Assembly (NCBI GenBank): GCA_002007465.1
Contig: LNAC01000032.1
Span: 1,187,297-1,251,296 of the forward strand
DNA length: 64,000 nucleotides
DNA from: Ailurus styani
Taxonomy: Eukaryota; Chordata; Mammalia; Carnivora; Ailuridae
Direction: 5' to 3'
Shown here: one piece after another, positions 34,531 through 46,937 of the stretch
Layout of the letters: the number at the start of each line of letters is the position of its first letter
Numbering within the stretch: the first letter of the stretch is position 1
Notes under the pieces: model-generated
What the model saw: only the letters and a program-made list of their open reading frames with translations
Told to the model about the DNA's origin: nothing
The model's database searches: none
Made by a program: the position numbers and the translations under genes

Positions 34531-35674
34531 CTTCTCTTGGATGTTAACAAACAAATTCTTTTCAGTATTAAAATCAATCTAGTAGAGAGTACATCAAAAA
34601 CCCCACGACAAGCCCTTTATTTAAAAATGACACATCAGAGGGGAAAAAAAAAAAAAAGAACACATCAGGGAGACTGAACAAAAAGCTGAATTTTTTTTTT
34701 AGTTCATTGTTTTCATCCCTTTAAAGTAAGAACAGCAGGCTTTTGTGATCCAACCTTACATTCTAGTGTTAAGAAAATGTCAAGTGTCAAGAAGTAGAGA
34801 GTATGGGGTAAACAGAAGTCTAGCTCAGCGGAGAATAAAAAAGCAGCAGCAGCAGCATTACCTCAGAAAGAAAGAACTGTTCTCCGTGGGGTGAAGAAGA
34901 GCTACTGAGGTTTAACGGGCAACAGCAGGAATGAGCATATAATGTGCATAATGAATATAAATCGGGGGGAGCAGTTTAAATTTCTTAGTCGAAAAGCAAC
35001 AGTACACGCGGATATGGAAAAAGAAATAAAAACAGAGTGCTTCTAAGTAGAAGCCTTTTTGGGACAACTTGAATTATCCTGCTACAAAAGCGCTCCATGT
35101 GACCCCAGTCCCAGCACTGTATGTAATGTGGTGCTACGGTTGGCCCTTCCCACGCCCACAAGTGAGAACTCTGTTATTACTGCCCTCTTCAGGCATTGTT
35201 CAGCTGTGCTCCACAGATATCATTAGGTTATGGAACTGACTTTAAAAGGATTCAAGGCCCGTACTGGAAATCGGATGAGAAAAAGCAACACAGTGGATTC
35301 CGAACAACACCTCGCTGTCTGAAGCCATTCAGTTGCCCTTGAAAGGCCGGAAGGCTTCCCCCCACTAAAGACATTCAAAGTAATGTGGCCCAAGGTCTGA
35401 AAACAGCTCCAAAAATGCAGTCGTGACATTTTATAAAGTCAATACAAGTATTTTCCATTTTCCCCAAACTAAAGATAATACTTGGATACATAGGGTCTAA
35501 TGTGGAAACGTATACATGTTAGAATATACATATTATATATAAACACACACACATTGATCGAAATCAGTACACGTGTTTGTAGTCCCAGCTTCTACATACT
35601 GTGAAAATCTCTGCATGGGATGTTTCCTACTGGGAAACAGATGGGCACTATATAAAGGGAACACATCTGGATTT

Positions 35675-35860
35675 CTTTTTTTTTTTTTTAAGATTTTGTT
35701 TATTTATGACAGAGGGAGATAGCGAGACAGGGAACACAAGCACAGGGGAGCGGGAGAGGGAAAAGCAGGCTCCCCCATATGGGGCCCAATCCCAGGACCA
35801 CGGGATCATGACCTGAGCCGAAGGCAGACGCTTAACTGACTGAGCCTCCCAGGTGTCCCC
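35675..35860 (-). mobile_element. Can-SINE
   Basis: Antisense, '..gaacacaagcacagg' subfamily. Target duplication 'atctggatttcttt' (35,665 and 35,863). Confidence 0.93.
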
Positions 35861-36119
35861 ATATCTGGATTTCTTTAGCAAGCAGTAATCCCAAGCTATT
35901 ACACATTCTGTGGTGGTAGATGTGGAAACCACAGCTCCCTCTTGCAACATAAGCCAGGAACAGATCCCGTTTCACTGGAGATCTGGAAGCACAAAAAAAA
36001 TCTGACAGATGAGACTGCAGGATATAATGCCTGAAAATAGTCACTTGGTCAGTTCGACTAATATTTACTGAGCACCTCCTGTGTGCTGACTGACGAACTC
36101 TTTCAGACTGCTACCAATC

Positions 36120-36890
36120 CAGCCACCCTTCCCTGCCTTCTCCCTGGTGGCAGTGCAGGAAGTCTTTCTGGGTCCTCCTAAGGCTGACCCATTTCCCGGA
36201 GCTTGGATCCCAGCCATTCCCACTACCATCAGAGAGACCTCACTCACCTGAATATTTTCCCTCTCACATCTTTCCCCACCAGCAGGTAAGCTTGCCCCAG
36301 TCTCTGCTTCTTCCTGGTGGCCTTCCCTCAAGCTCCACCCCCTCCGACCCTTCTTCACTAAGTGACTTGAGAGGCCAGGCCACAGCTGTTCTCTCTACTA
36401 CCCTAGCTTTCACTCATCTGTACCTGATGCAGTCTAGCCTCTGTTCCCCATTTCACAAAATTTCTTCTCAGAGGGCCACTGACCTCCTTCTCTCTCGATC
36501 AAGTAAAAACTTTTTAGTCACTGATTTTGCAGAAGCAGACGCCACTTTCGACTGCTGTCTTTCAAGGATTCTTTCTTGGCTTCCATGACGCCACATCCCC
36601 CTGACCCTCTGATCACACCTTCTCAGTCTCCTTCAGAGATTCTTCTTGTCATCCTATAATTGTTGGTGTTTTCCAGAGTTCCACCATGAACCACCCGCTC
36701 TCATCTCACTCTCTGAATCTCTTTGCCCCCGCCCCCACTCCCCTAGTCACGTGGCTTTACCTACATTACTTTGCTGCTGACTCAAGGCTGACTCAAACCT
36801 CCAACTCAGAGCCTCTCCTTGTGCATCTCATTTGCAAATACTATGCTGAACCCTTTTAGGAGATCCACACAATTCACACAATCTTTCATT
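36120..36890 (+). mobile_element. L2 element, 3' half
   Basis: The C/T-rich order 'cactcatctgtacctgatgc', 'aatttcttctcagagggcca', 'cttggcttccatgacgccac' and 'cacccgctctcatctcactc' follows LINE-2 late ORF2 to 3' UTR. Just upstream (about 36,045-36,090), 'atatttactgagcacctcct' is a short L2/MIR-like motif in the opposite sense. Confidence 0.6.
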
Positions 36891-37084
36891 TTTTAGAAAC
36901 TGCCTCTACTTCTGCTAGAGCCTATCAGTGGTGGGCTTTCCCAAACCATGTCTATATTACGTGACCCCCGAATTCCCGCAGCCCCCACCCAGGTCCCCTC
37001 ACTGTAACTGCCTAGACATCCGCTCCAAGTTGGGCCAACAGGCTCCTATCCTAGGAATGTGACTGACTAAATGTGTGTTCAAAC

Positions 37085-37620
37085 TGGAATTCCTGTACAC
37101 TGCTGTTGACGATGTAAACTACCACTTTGAAAACTGGGAGTATTTCCAGCTACCAACATACCTAATGACAGCAACTCCACTTCTGGGTATAAACCAAGAG
37201 GAATAACTACATATGTGCCCAAAAGACAAAAGCACATTCATAGAAGCACTCTTTATAAGCAAAACCTGGACACTGCACAAATCGTCAGTGCAACAAATAG
37301 AGGTATATTCATCAGATGGACTATTACAATATACATTACACACATATATACACAAACACATTAAGCAAAAGGTACAAAAGAGTGTATGCTCTAAGATTCC
37401 ATTTATATAAATTCCAACAACAGGCAAAGGTAATCTATGGCACTGGAGGCAGGATGATGGTTACACTTCCAGGTTTAGGCAGAGACTAAAAAAGAGCACA
37501 GAGAGCCTGCCTCTAGGATCTGGTAATACTCTGTTTCTCGTTCATAGGTATGTTCACTTTGTGAAAAGTCATTAAACTTATGGACAATGTACTTACTTCC
37601 TATACGAATATTCTTCTTTA
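37085..37620 (+). mobile_element. Old LINE-1 3' region
   Basis: 'aactggaattcctgtacact', 'caactccacttctgggtata', 'ctatattcatcagatgg'-like sequence and 'gattccatttatataaattc' follow the L1 3' region of an old subfamily. Confidence 0.65.
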
Positions 37621-37881
37621 AGTTTCTCGGCTAAATCTGAACTGGACCATTGAACCAAGATTTCAATTCTCCTTTGTGAGAATTTCTTTCAATAACAGGA
37701 ATAATACAGTAAGAGTAAGTATGATAGTGGAGAGAACAAATGAAGTGTAACAGAGCCCCAGAGAAAAAAAATAAGAAGGAAAACTTCACATGGGAGGTGC
37801 CTTTCAGAGAAGATACCTATGCTTTTTTTTTTTTTTGGCTCTTAATCTGAGTCAATTACTATGAAGAATTATCTCAAATGA

Positions 37882-38089
37882 GGGGCGCCTGCCTGGGTGG
37901 CTCAGTCTGTTGGGTGTCTGCTTCAGCTCAGGTCATGATCTCACGGTCCTGGGATCGAACCTGCATTGGGTTACCTGCTCAGCAGGGAGCCTGCTTCTTC
38001 CTCTCCCTCTGCCCCTCCCCCCTGCTCTCATGCTCTCTCTCTCTCTCTCTCTCCACCTGAGATAAATAAATAAAATCTTAAAAAAAAAT
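37882..38089 (+). mobile_element. Can-SINE with (CT)n expansion
   Basis: The head carries a four-base duplication ('gcgcctgcctgggtgg') and the pyrimidine section has a long (CT)n run. Target duplication 'aattatctcaaa' / 'aattatgtcaaa'. Confidence 0.93.
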
Positions 38090-38407
38090 TATGTCAAAGG
38101 AATGGAATCGAGCCTCAGAGGTAGAGCCAGATGGTACTAACAAAGCTGTCCTCCTTGCTTTGATGCCCGGTGTCTGAGATGATAGAGGGTCGAAAGCCAA
38201 GTGGGGTAGCACAGCGGGCAACTCTACTCCCATCCAGCAAACCAACACATCCAGTACTTATAAATTTATTCCTCAGCAGGCATACTTAAGGACTCGTGTG
38301 TAATAAATTTCTTTTTAAAATTCCTTATAAAATATTATGTCCTGTTCTAATAAGTGCAAAACAAAAGACTAACTGAAAGCCAGGATGATTTAAGTTTTAT
38401 TTGAACA

Positions 38408-38542
38408 GGGCGCCTGGATGGGTCAGCCAGTTAAGTATGCCTCAGGCTCAGGTCGTGATCCCAGGGAGCCTGCTTCTCCCTCTGCCCATCTTCCCACGTG
38501 CTCTCTCAGTCACTCCCTCTCTCTCAATAAAATCTTTTAAAA
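38408..38542 (+). mobile_element. Can-SINE with internal deletion
   Basis: 'gcgcctggatgggtcag' to 'cgtgatcccagggagcctgc': the usual 'tcctgggatcgag...ctgctcag' middle is missing. Flanks share 'aagttttatttt'. Confidence 0.9.
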
Positions 38543-40661
38543 AGTTTTATTTTAAAAGATATTTCTTGACTTGTCATTTCTAATGTTATACATTTATAAT
38601 ATTTCATTTTAGACTCTTTCCTAAAATACGATGTATTCCTATCTCACGGGTGCCCCTGTATCTCCTTCTAACCTCACACCTTTCTGCCTACGTTACAGTT
38701 TCATAGTCATTATTTTGGAGAATCAGCCTCAGGGCTTGATGTTTATTGAGCCACCACACCCTGACACCTTCCCAAAATAGTGCTGACACAGAGATTGGAA
38801 ATGACAGGACTGACAGAAGACTCAAACAGGGTAAAACACACAAACCAACTAGGAAAAAAATCATGACTACTCACTCCCCTCTGAAAACAACTATATGGCA
38901 GAACACACCTTCTGGCGAGATGCCCTTTTAGGTCTACTGACATCCAGTAGATTTTTTTTGTTGTTTTTTAAGACAAAAAGGAAACTGCCATTAAGATCTA
39001 ATTAACACAGAAAAGTTTTTTTTAAGGTGGTTCACTGAAACCATACTATGCAAACCAATGACAGCGAATCCCACACGTGACAGCGGCGTGAGGATGACTT
39101 GAGGACCACGGGAGGAACGGAATGTGGTCTGTGCCCTCCAGAAGCCAGCCCTCTGGCCATGTAGAAAACACAAGCTCAGAAGGAAAAAAGTAATTGTCGC
39201 CAAGGGGCACGGGGCAGATCCCACGTGCAAACTGTTCAGAGGAAGAAAATAATTCATCCAATACACTGGCCACCGCGCTGGACCCTGAAGACACGTGGGA
39301 ACCCGAAGGAAGAGGGCGGAAGGTGTCTGGGTAGGAGGTGAGCAGAGCTGAAAGACAGGAAGCAGACCTTCACAATGGAAGGATGCAGAACAGAGAACTG
39401 ATGGGGCTTATGTGGGAAAAGATGAGAGAAAGGATTGAAGAAAGTATAACTGAGTTTAATTTTGATCTGTCATAGGTCAAAACAGCAGTTTTTCCTAACA
39501 GAACCTCACTATTTTCAGTGTAGTAAAAGCTCAGGAGATTTAGACTTGTTTCATTTTCAATGTAGAAAGATTCAATTAAAGTGTTTGAAAATGCAATGTA
39601 AGATTAAAGGGCTTGTAAAGAAAAGATGGGGAAAAAAACAAAAACAAACAAACAAAAAAACACCCCGCCAACATTTTCTCCAACTATTTAATGTACTGAG
39701 GGGAGAGAGCACAGGGGAGCAGGACAATATTGTAGGGGAATTGGCCTCATCGAAGCTTTTATCCTAGTGGTTTCTCAGGAACTAATGGACTCTAGCTATG
39801 TTCTCTCAACAATCGCAAAACTTCTTCCAGTGTCTGTTCAGGGGTACAAATGTAAAACTCATTAATGTCCAAATGCATTTCTACCCGGGAGGAATGTACG
39901 AAACAGACATACAAGAAGCTGCTCTCAAAAGTCACGGCCCCCTAACACCCTGTAAGTCTGCAACCCCATCCCGACACTTTCCCTCTGCATAAACATGTAA
40001 TCCCAGAGAGAGCTTACAGACGGTGGAGCACATTACAAATCCCACGTTACAAATTTCCAAAGGCCTTTCTGCTTTAAAATTGGGAGTTCCTCATCAAATG
40101 CAATCACAACCATTAGCTAGCTGGTAATGAGAAGACACAGACTAAGTAATACAAACATACCTTAAACATTTTATTTTAATCCAAAAGGTATAAATGTTCA
40201 ACTGCCAATATTTTGTTATGTTTGAAGCCTTTCCTTTGAGAAAAATTCCATTGATTGCAACAATACATGCACGGCACATGTGTCATTTCCAGATTCTTTA
40301 GAAAAGACTAAGATATTTGAAAAGCAATCTGAGTTCAGAACTTGTCTAGATTTTTGTGATTTTTCCTGGACGTGAAAACATCTAATTCAACAACAAATCT
40401 GAGTAACTCATTTATCAACTTATCCCAAGTATTTAACTTAATTTTCATAGAGATAACTCATGTTCATAGTTCTTTGGTTTCTCTACTACTTAAAATAATA
40501 CATAATTAGAGTAACAAATACAATTAATATAACCATGCTTGGGAATAAACACTTGATTTCTGGCAAGTCAACAATTCAACCGATGGGAACAGCCTTAAGA
40601 ATTCAGCATGCCCAAGTGACCATATATTTATATAAGTGATTTTATATAGAATACATACTAG

Positions 40662-40684
40662 ACACACACACACACACACACACA
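40662..40684. repeat. (AC)n microsatellite
   Basis: A perfect AC repeat of about 23 bp at the left edge of an L1 3' end. Confidence 0.93.
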
Positions 40685-40685
40685 G

Positions 40686-41175
40686 AGCCATTAAAAAGGA
40701 GATCTTGCCATTTATAACACTATGGATTGACCTTGAAGGTATTATATTTACTGAAATAAGTCAGAAAGAAAAAAGACAAATACGGTATGATCCCATTTTT
40801 ATGTGATATCTAAAGCAAAAAAATGAGCTCATAGATACAGAGAACAAATTACTGGCTATCCAATGCAGGGTGTTGGGACGTGAGGGATGGACGAAATGGG
40901 TGATGGGAGTCAAAAAGTACAACCTTCCAGTTATAGAATAAATAAGTCCTGGGCATAAAATGTGCAATATGGTGAACTATAGTTTTAATACTGTATTGTA
41001 TATTTATTTGAAAGCTGCTAAGAGTGGATCTTAAATAAAGATAAGAAAAAAAGTTGTAATATGTGTAGTGATGTTAGACTTGTTGTGATCATTTTGCAAT
41101 ATGTACAATACTGACTCTATATTGTACACCCTGAAACTGTTACATGTCAATTATATATGAATAAAAAAACTTAGC
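40686..41175 (+). mobile_element. LINE-1 3' end
   Basis: 'gccattaaaaaggagatctt', 'ataagtcagaaagaaaaaag', 'cggtatgatcccatttttat' and 'tgtacaccctgaaactgtta' with 'caattatatatgaataaaaa' are the final part of an L1, ending in its A-rich tail. Confidence 0.8.
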
Positions 41176-41328
41176 AAAATATTTAACAAAAAGAATTCAG
41201 CATGTCTATATGTTTTCTAGATGGAAAAGAGGTTTAAGTGAAATTTGGTTAAGAGGAACTTGATTAAATGGATGGCAGAGAGCATTTTTACTATGCAAAA
41301 TTCTAACTTAAGCATTTTATTTTATTTT

Positions 41329-41528
41329 ATTTTTTTTTAAAGATTTTATTTATTTATTTCACAGAGGGAGAGAGATCACAAGGAGGCAGAGAGGCAGGCA
41401 GAGAGAGAGAGGGGGAAGCAGGCTCCCTGCTGAGCAGAGAGCCCAATGCGGGCCTCGATCCCAGGATCCTGAGATCATGACCTGAGCCGAAAGCAGAGGC
41501 TTTAACCCACTGAGCCACCCAGGCGCCC
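41329..41528 (-). mobile_element. Can-SINE
   Basis: Full-length and antisense. Long target duplication 'taacttaagcatttta' on both sides. Confidence 0.95.
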
Positions 41529-41708
41529 TAACTTAAGCATTTTAGAAGCTGCTGTTTTTATGCAACTTAATTACCCATCTCACTAAGTGAATTTCTAAAG
41601 CACTGGTCTTCCAAGATTTTCTGCTTCTTAACATTTTGTTAACGCAGTCCACATCACTGAATACACGGAGAAGTAATCACAGGTACAAGTCTTGTGGCAG
41701 AACAGCTT

Positions 41709-42165
41709 TCAACGTGGTCCCCAATAATCCCGACCCGCTAGTAGTCACATCCTGTGTGATGCCCCCTACATGAAATCACAGCTGACCCGCACGGCCAAAA
41801 TAGTACCGTGTGAGTGATGGTGAAGGACGCCTGAGGCTGCGTCCTGAAAGGCACCGTAGCTTCTGCTGGTCTCACGGATCACCTTCTCCGGGGGGAAGCC
41901 AGAGCAAGGCACGAAGATCGCAAAGAAATGCAGCACCAAGGCCCATGGGAAAAGGTGCAGAGGCCCCCAGCCAGGGGTCAGGTGCGTGGGCCTCTGGACG
42001 CCCGCAGCGCTGGCCAACACCTGCAGCCTCGTATGAGACTCGGAGCTACAGCCACTCAGACACGCTGCTCCCCAGTTCCTGCCCCACAGAAATCAGGAAA
42101 GTTAAGCAACTCTTTTTGTTTGAAGGCACTAAGCTTTGGGGTGATCTGTTGGGCAAAAATCTATG
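41709..42165 (+). mobile_element. MLT1-type LTR (ERVL-MaLR)
   Basis: 'gtggtccccaataatcccga', 'cacatcctgtgtgatgcccc', 'ggatcaccttctccgggggg' (the splice-like LTR centre), 'tcctgccccacagaaatcag' and 'gcactaagctttggggtgat' match the MLT1 LTR pattern end to end. Solo LTR without internal sequence. It is GC-rich for the region, which explains the long chance reading frames here. Confidence 0.82.
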
Positions 42166-42239
42166 GTAAGTCTAAAATTCAGATGTCTGCCTTAGGTAAC
42201 ACTTCTCTAGTTTCGAAAAGTGAGACTTTTCTCGATTCA

Positions 42240-42425
42240 TCCTCTAAACCAAGGGTCATGAAACTACAGCCCATGAGCTATTTTTTTTTTTTACACTTTC
42301 AAAAGGTTTATTAAAAAAAAAAAAGAACAACAACAATATGAACGAGAAACCGTAGGTGGCCCATAAAGTCTGAAATATTTACTATCTGGCCCTTTACCAA
42401 AAAAGCGTGCTGACCTCCCTCTAAA
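42240..42425. mobile_element. hAT-type short DNA transposon
   Basis: 'gggtcatgaaactacagccc' and 'tatttactatctggcccttt', then 'gtgctgacctccct', are the two ends of a common short mammalian DNA transposon. The centre carries an expanded T/A run. Family name not certain. Confidence 0.55.
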
Positions 42426-43190
42426 CAAACACCAAGCCTGGAGGTAGGTACTGTGTTCAGGTGCAGCCCAGGGCTCCCAGCGGTCTGGAATAGTATTTAT
42501 TTCAACTGAAGGAGAGCGGAGGGCTCAGGAGAGGCTTGCCTCCTGCAAAGGCTGGAAGAGGGTGCGGCTGCGGGCAGCTAGAGGCTCAAAGGAGAGCCGC
42601 AGCCCGGGCCGGGCCGTGGAAGGGCAGCCCCTGGTAAGGTGAAAGCTGGGCAGGAGGCCAGGTCTCCCCGTGGCAAGAATGCAGCCTAAGGACACAGCTG
42701 GCGCTACCTGTGAAACAGCCAGCAGGTGGGCAGAAGGCCTGCAAGAGTTGCCGAGGGTGGTGTGGGAGGACCACGGGTTCTGGCACCGAAGGAAGAAGAG
42801 CCAGAAATGGGGAGGGAGCATCCCTGGGGCCATCACCTTGCCGTGGGACGCCACCAGCCCCTCCTCTGACAGAGGCTAACGCTGCACCAGCTGCCGAAGG
42901 ATGTTCACAGGGGCCAACTCCAACATCCCAAAGCAAAGAAGGGTGGAGTGGGAGCGGAGGAAGAATGGATTAATCACTAGCGCTCTATTCCTTTTCTCCC
43001 TCTCCACTTTGTCCTGCATTTTTTTTTAAAGGAAAGACATGTAAGCCTGTGTTGTGTGTCAAGTATACAATGATACTCCCTATTTATCACTGTATTTAGT
43101 AAACATGTCACAGGCACTCAGTTTCAGTCTATTATATAACTTGTGTTCTGAGGAAGAAACCTACAGTGAGTTGAGAGAGTCTCACATTCC

Positions 43191-43375
43191 TTTTTTTAAA
43201 GATTTATGTACTTAGAGAACACAAGCAGGAGGGGCAGAGGGAGAGGGAGAGAGACTCTCAGACTCCCTGCTGAGCACCGAGCTCCACGCGGGGCTCGATC
43301 TCACGACCCTGAGGTCACCACACGAGCGGAAACCAAAAGTCGGACACCCCACCGACTGCGCCATCCAGGCGCCCC
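43191..43375 (-). mobile_element. Can-SINE, old form
   Basis: Antisense, with 'cgactgcgccatccaggcgc' head and purine-rich tail. It is CpG-richer than other copies, 100 bp from the CpG island. Confidence 0.87.
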
Positions 43376-43494
43376 ACACTCCCATCTCATTATCCAGTGT
43401 TGAGGCAAGAGAGTCAAGCAGGGAAGCGTGAGTGTTGAAAACCAAAGTCCTAGGACCCCCAGCAGAAGAGACTGGGAATGCTCACAGGGCAGGA

Positions 43495-43815
43495 ATGTCA
43501 CGCCTCCTCAAAAGCCGCAAGTCAAGTGCCACGCGGCGGCCGAGCGTGGTGTCCCGCGCTGCACCACACCGCCTTCCGGACGGGCGCACGCCCAGTGACC
43601 GCGCAGCAAGCACACGACTCGGTTCCTGCGGGCGCCCGCCCTCTGTGGCCGGCTCTCCCCGCGGGGTCCCCGCTGTGAAGCCGCCGGCCTCCAGCCGGAT
43701 ATGAACTGTTTCGGCAGAGAAGCGAAGAGGAGAGCAAAGTGCTGCGTCATGGAAAGGAGCGCTGACCCCCGCGCGGTGGGGGAGGCTCGGCGGCTCTTCC
43801 AGTAAGTTCCACTGC
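43495..43815. promoter_or_regulatory. Isolated CpG island in intron 1
   Basis: About 37 CpG dinucleotides in 300 bp (counted by eye at 43,501-43,800), in an otherwise CpG-poor window, and not part of a recognised repeat. The plus strand ends in a consensus splice donor (GTAAGT at 43,802-43,807). It is preceded by an ATG at 43,749 that stays open to the donor (MERSADPRAVGEARRLF, not recognised). The minus strand contains 'ATGACGCAGC' (43,750-43,741), which fits the antioxidant response element pattern RTGACNNNGC and overlaps a CRE/AP-1-like core. Neither strand encodes the MCUB exon 1 leader. It could be an alternative first exon of MCUB, an antisense transcript start, or an intronic enhancer. 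Confidence 0.55.
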
Positions 43816-44257
43816 GTTAACAAGAGAGTTCAGGGAGCGCAGTTAATACAATGCAGGGGAAACAGGGGACCTCTGTAGCTGAAAATCCTACCCTCTGCCT
43901 GAAAATAACCCTTAAGAAAATCTTTAGAGGATCCTTTTTTTAATCTGATAAAAGACAAAAGCAACTATGTGCCCCAAAATCGATTTCTAGTAAACAAGAC
44001 GTCTAGCCTGGAGAAAAAGCTCTAACTTAAGCTCTTAAACGTTCTCAAGAGGACAGACTGAATTTTTACTTGGGGAGATGGAGAAAGAAACTGGATCTAG
44101 GTTTCCCTGGGACCCCACCAACCAGGACCCACAAATAACTGTTCTTCAGCAACAAGTCACAAACTGCTGTTCTGTGTATTTCGCCCTTTGCCGGCTCCTC
44201 CTAGACTCTACCCTTAAAAGTTGTAGCCAAGAAGCCAAACAAGTGTGCGAAGGTCAG

Positions 44258-44345
44258 AGGAGGGGTGCCTGAGTTCGAGTCCTGATTCTCGCTGTAGGAT
44301 CCTGGCCCAGGTTCTTAATCTTTCTGGAAACTCACTTTCTTCTCC
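44258..44345 (+). mobile_element. MIR fragment
   Basis: 'gcctgagttcgagtcctgat', 'tcttaatctttctggaaact' and 'cactttcttctcccacaaga' follow the MIR body. Confidence 0.65.
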
Positions 44346-44439
44346 CACAAGAAAACCCCAGTTAGAAATTTAAAAAAAAATTTTTTTTAATTTTAAAAAA
44401 ATTAAGAAGAAGAAGAAAACCCCAGTTTAGCAGAAAGGC

Positions 44440-45220
44440 AGAAATTCTTTACTCTGCCCTATCAGCCCCTGCTGACGCTTCCCCATCACCCACTCAGCTG
44501 CTCTGGGTAAAACCAAGGAACTCTTCATTGCCCTTTCCTTTCACCCAAATCCCTCGGCAAGCGTCTTCAGCTCTACTTCCAAATGGAACCCCAAGTTAAT
44601 CAAGTTCTATTTCCACCGTTCCCACCCTTCTGCAAGCTGCCTGCAATCCCTCCCTAGGTACTTCCACTACCCACTAACTTGGTTCCTGGCTTCCACGCCT
44701 GCCTTCTCCCATCTACTCTCCGAACAATAACTTTAGTGATCTAAAAGTATAAATCAGATCCTGTTACTCCCTTGCTCAGACCCCAGGAGTCTACCATTGT
44801 GCTTGGGATGAAATTTAAATTCCTTCCCAATCCAGCCTCTACCTACGTCCTCACTTCACCCTCTGTATTTCTCTTCACTCTGTCCTCTCTAGGGGCACCG
44901 GCCTCCTCTTTGTTTCGGAAGTACATCCCTTCCCCTCCTGCTCAGGCACTTGGCACTTGGTACTTGCTCCACCTGGAAAACCCTTCCACCAGGTCTGCGC
45001 ACCACTGACTCCTGGCCATTCAGCTCTTGCTCCCATGTTGCCTCCTCAAACGGGCCTTCCCCATCAGCCCATCCAGTACTGTTCCTGCCACATAACTCCT
45101 TGTCCCTTAACCCCTGGTTTAACTTCCTCCTACTTCTTATCTCAGTCTGCAGTTAAATCAGCTGCGGGTTCACTTCTTCGACCACCTCTCCCCACTAAAG
45201 TCTCAAGACAGCAGGGATCT
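44440..45220 (+). mobile_element. L2 element, 3' end
   Basis: The clearest L2 in the window: 'aaatcagatcctgttactcc', 'cttgctcagaccccaggagt', 'ttaaattccttcccaatcca', 'gcacttggcacttggtactt', 'ctccacctggaaaacccttc' and 'gttgcctcctcaaacgggcc' appear in the family order. Confidence 0.75.
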
Positions 45221-45760
45221 TGACACTTATGGTCTGTTGTCAGGGTGCCATAGTTTGGGGTACCGAGTTCCAAACCCCAACAAAAGCTATTCATTTCCTA
45301 AAGTACTTCATGGATTCCATTTAAGGAGGCAAAGCTTAGACTCTTTAATTCCCCGCCCCCCAAATCAGGCGTACTATTTTGTATTCAATCACAGAGGTGA
45401 ATTTAATTCTTCCTCAATACCTTTACACTTTCTTAGTCATTCTAAATATTTCAGTGAAAAAGTAAACCTCTCTTGTCATTTCTTTCAAATGCTTCTAGAT
45501 ACATGCCAGTAAACACTGGTCATCTTCTACTGGTCTCAGAAAACAAAGAATTACGATGTATTTGAGGATAAACTTGTTCTCTTTTGAGGAATTTTTTTTT
45601 TTAATCTCAAAAAACTAAATTTAGAAATAATTGTAATAATGGTCAGGAAATAAACTGAAAGCTGTGGTACATCTTGAGCAATGTTAATATTATTAGAAAT
45701 TAAAAAACAAAACTAACTTCCTTAGCAAACGTGGATAATGGATTCATTCACCTATTACTT

Positions 45761-45944
45761 TTTTCTCAAGATTTTCTTTATTTATTTGAGAGAGAGAGCA
45801 AGCACAATTGGGGCAAGGCAGAGGGAGAGGGAGAAGCAGACTCCCTGCTAAGCAGGGAGTCTGACCAGGATTTCATCCCAGGCACCGAGATCACCACCCA
45901 AGCTGAAGGCAGACATTTAACTGGCTGAGCCACCCAGGTGCCCC
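45761..45944 (-). mobile_element. Can-SINE
   Basis: Antisense, moderately diverged. Flanks 'cctattactttt' and 'catccattacttt'. Confidence 0.9.
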
Positions 45945-46211
45945 ACATCCATTACTTTAACATGTAAAATTAGCATAATCTTTTACAAATTACTCGCCAT
46001 AGTTTTTTCTTTTCTCATTTTTATCTTCCAATCTTTAATAAGTATCTCCAAATAAAAAATCTGTTTTGTGATAGGAGGGAAAAAATCAGCCTGTTTTAAC
46101 CACAACATAATAACACATAGCAAAGGCACCTCAACTTGTTCAGTATAATCTCACAAATGTGAATGTTTCCCAGGCCTCCTCAAAACAGAATTCTTAGAAA
46201 CACAAATAATT

Positions 46212-46403
46212 GGGCGCCTGGGTGGCTCAGTGGGTTAAAGCCGCTGCCTTCGGCTCAGGTCATGATCTCAGGGTCCTGGGATCGAGGCCCGCATCGGGCT
46301 CCCCGCTCAGCGGGAAGCCTGCTTCCTCCTCTCTCTCTGCCTGCCTCTCTGCCTACTTGTGATCTCTCTCTGTCAAATAAATAAATAAAATCTTAAAAAA
46401 AAA
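46212..46403 (+). mobile_element. Can-SINE
   Basis: Full-length young type, few differences from the consensus seen in this window. The flanks share only short 'taat' sequence. Confidence 0.93.
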
Positions 46404-46937
46404 CCACTAATAATTAACAGCAAATTCTTAACACTTCTGCCAGCTTCCATTTAATTTTATATTAAAACCCAGCTTTAATTTCCAATAGCTGTAGACAACC
46501 GCATCCACCTATTTTTTTTTTTTACTTTAACTGTTTCTTTGAAATCCAAACTTTAGCTTACAGAATGAAAATAAATTAGGCAAAGCACTCAGACACTACC
46601 CTTGAGGCCATAACTAAGTCTAAATAGCTGAGCTGATAAATACACATTGTTTGGCAAATAATACGTTTATATGATTTCCTAAAGAAAATATCAGGTATTA
46701 AGACCAAAGTTTACCTCAATTTAAAAAAAAAAATGAGGTGACCATTTAATGATAGTAGCTATGTGTAAGCATTTTCTCAGAAAAAATTTAATATCTGCTA
46801 TACCTTATTTCAGAGGTCTTTCATTTCTACTCCATATATCCTTACCCCAACTATTTAAAAATTCTGATACATGGAGGAAAGGTTGGATTTCTGGAAAAGA
46901 CTGCACTGAAGTGGGTACCAGCCTGAGTACCAATTCT

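Noticed and set aside
34839..34855. CAG/AGC triplet repeat as a possible unstable repeat.
   Set aside because: Only about five units; ordinary background.
41766..42314. Several overlapping GC-rich reading frames of about 100 residues.
   Set aside because: They coincide with the MLT1 LTR and have no consistent frame or known similarity. Chance frames in GC-rich repeat.
42525..42973. Overlapping reading frames on both strands in a GC-rich stretch (109, 116 and 87 residues).
   Set aside because: They compete in several frames, show no recognisable domain and no splice context. GC content alone lengthens chance frames here.
43482..43823. MCUB exon 1 in the CpG island at 43.5-43.8 kb.
   Set aside because: Neither strand gives the expected Met-Leu-Gln, tryptophan/arginine/proline-rich leader. 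The minus-strand reading frames have no similarity to it. Kept only as a possible alternative promoter.
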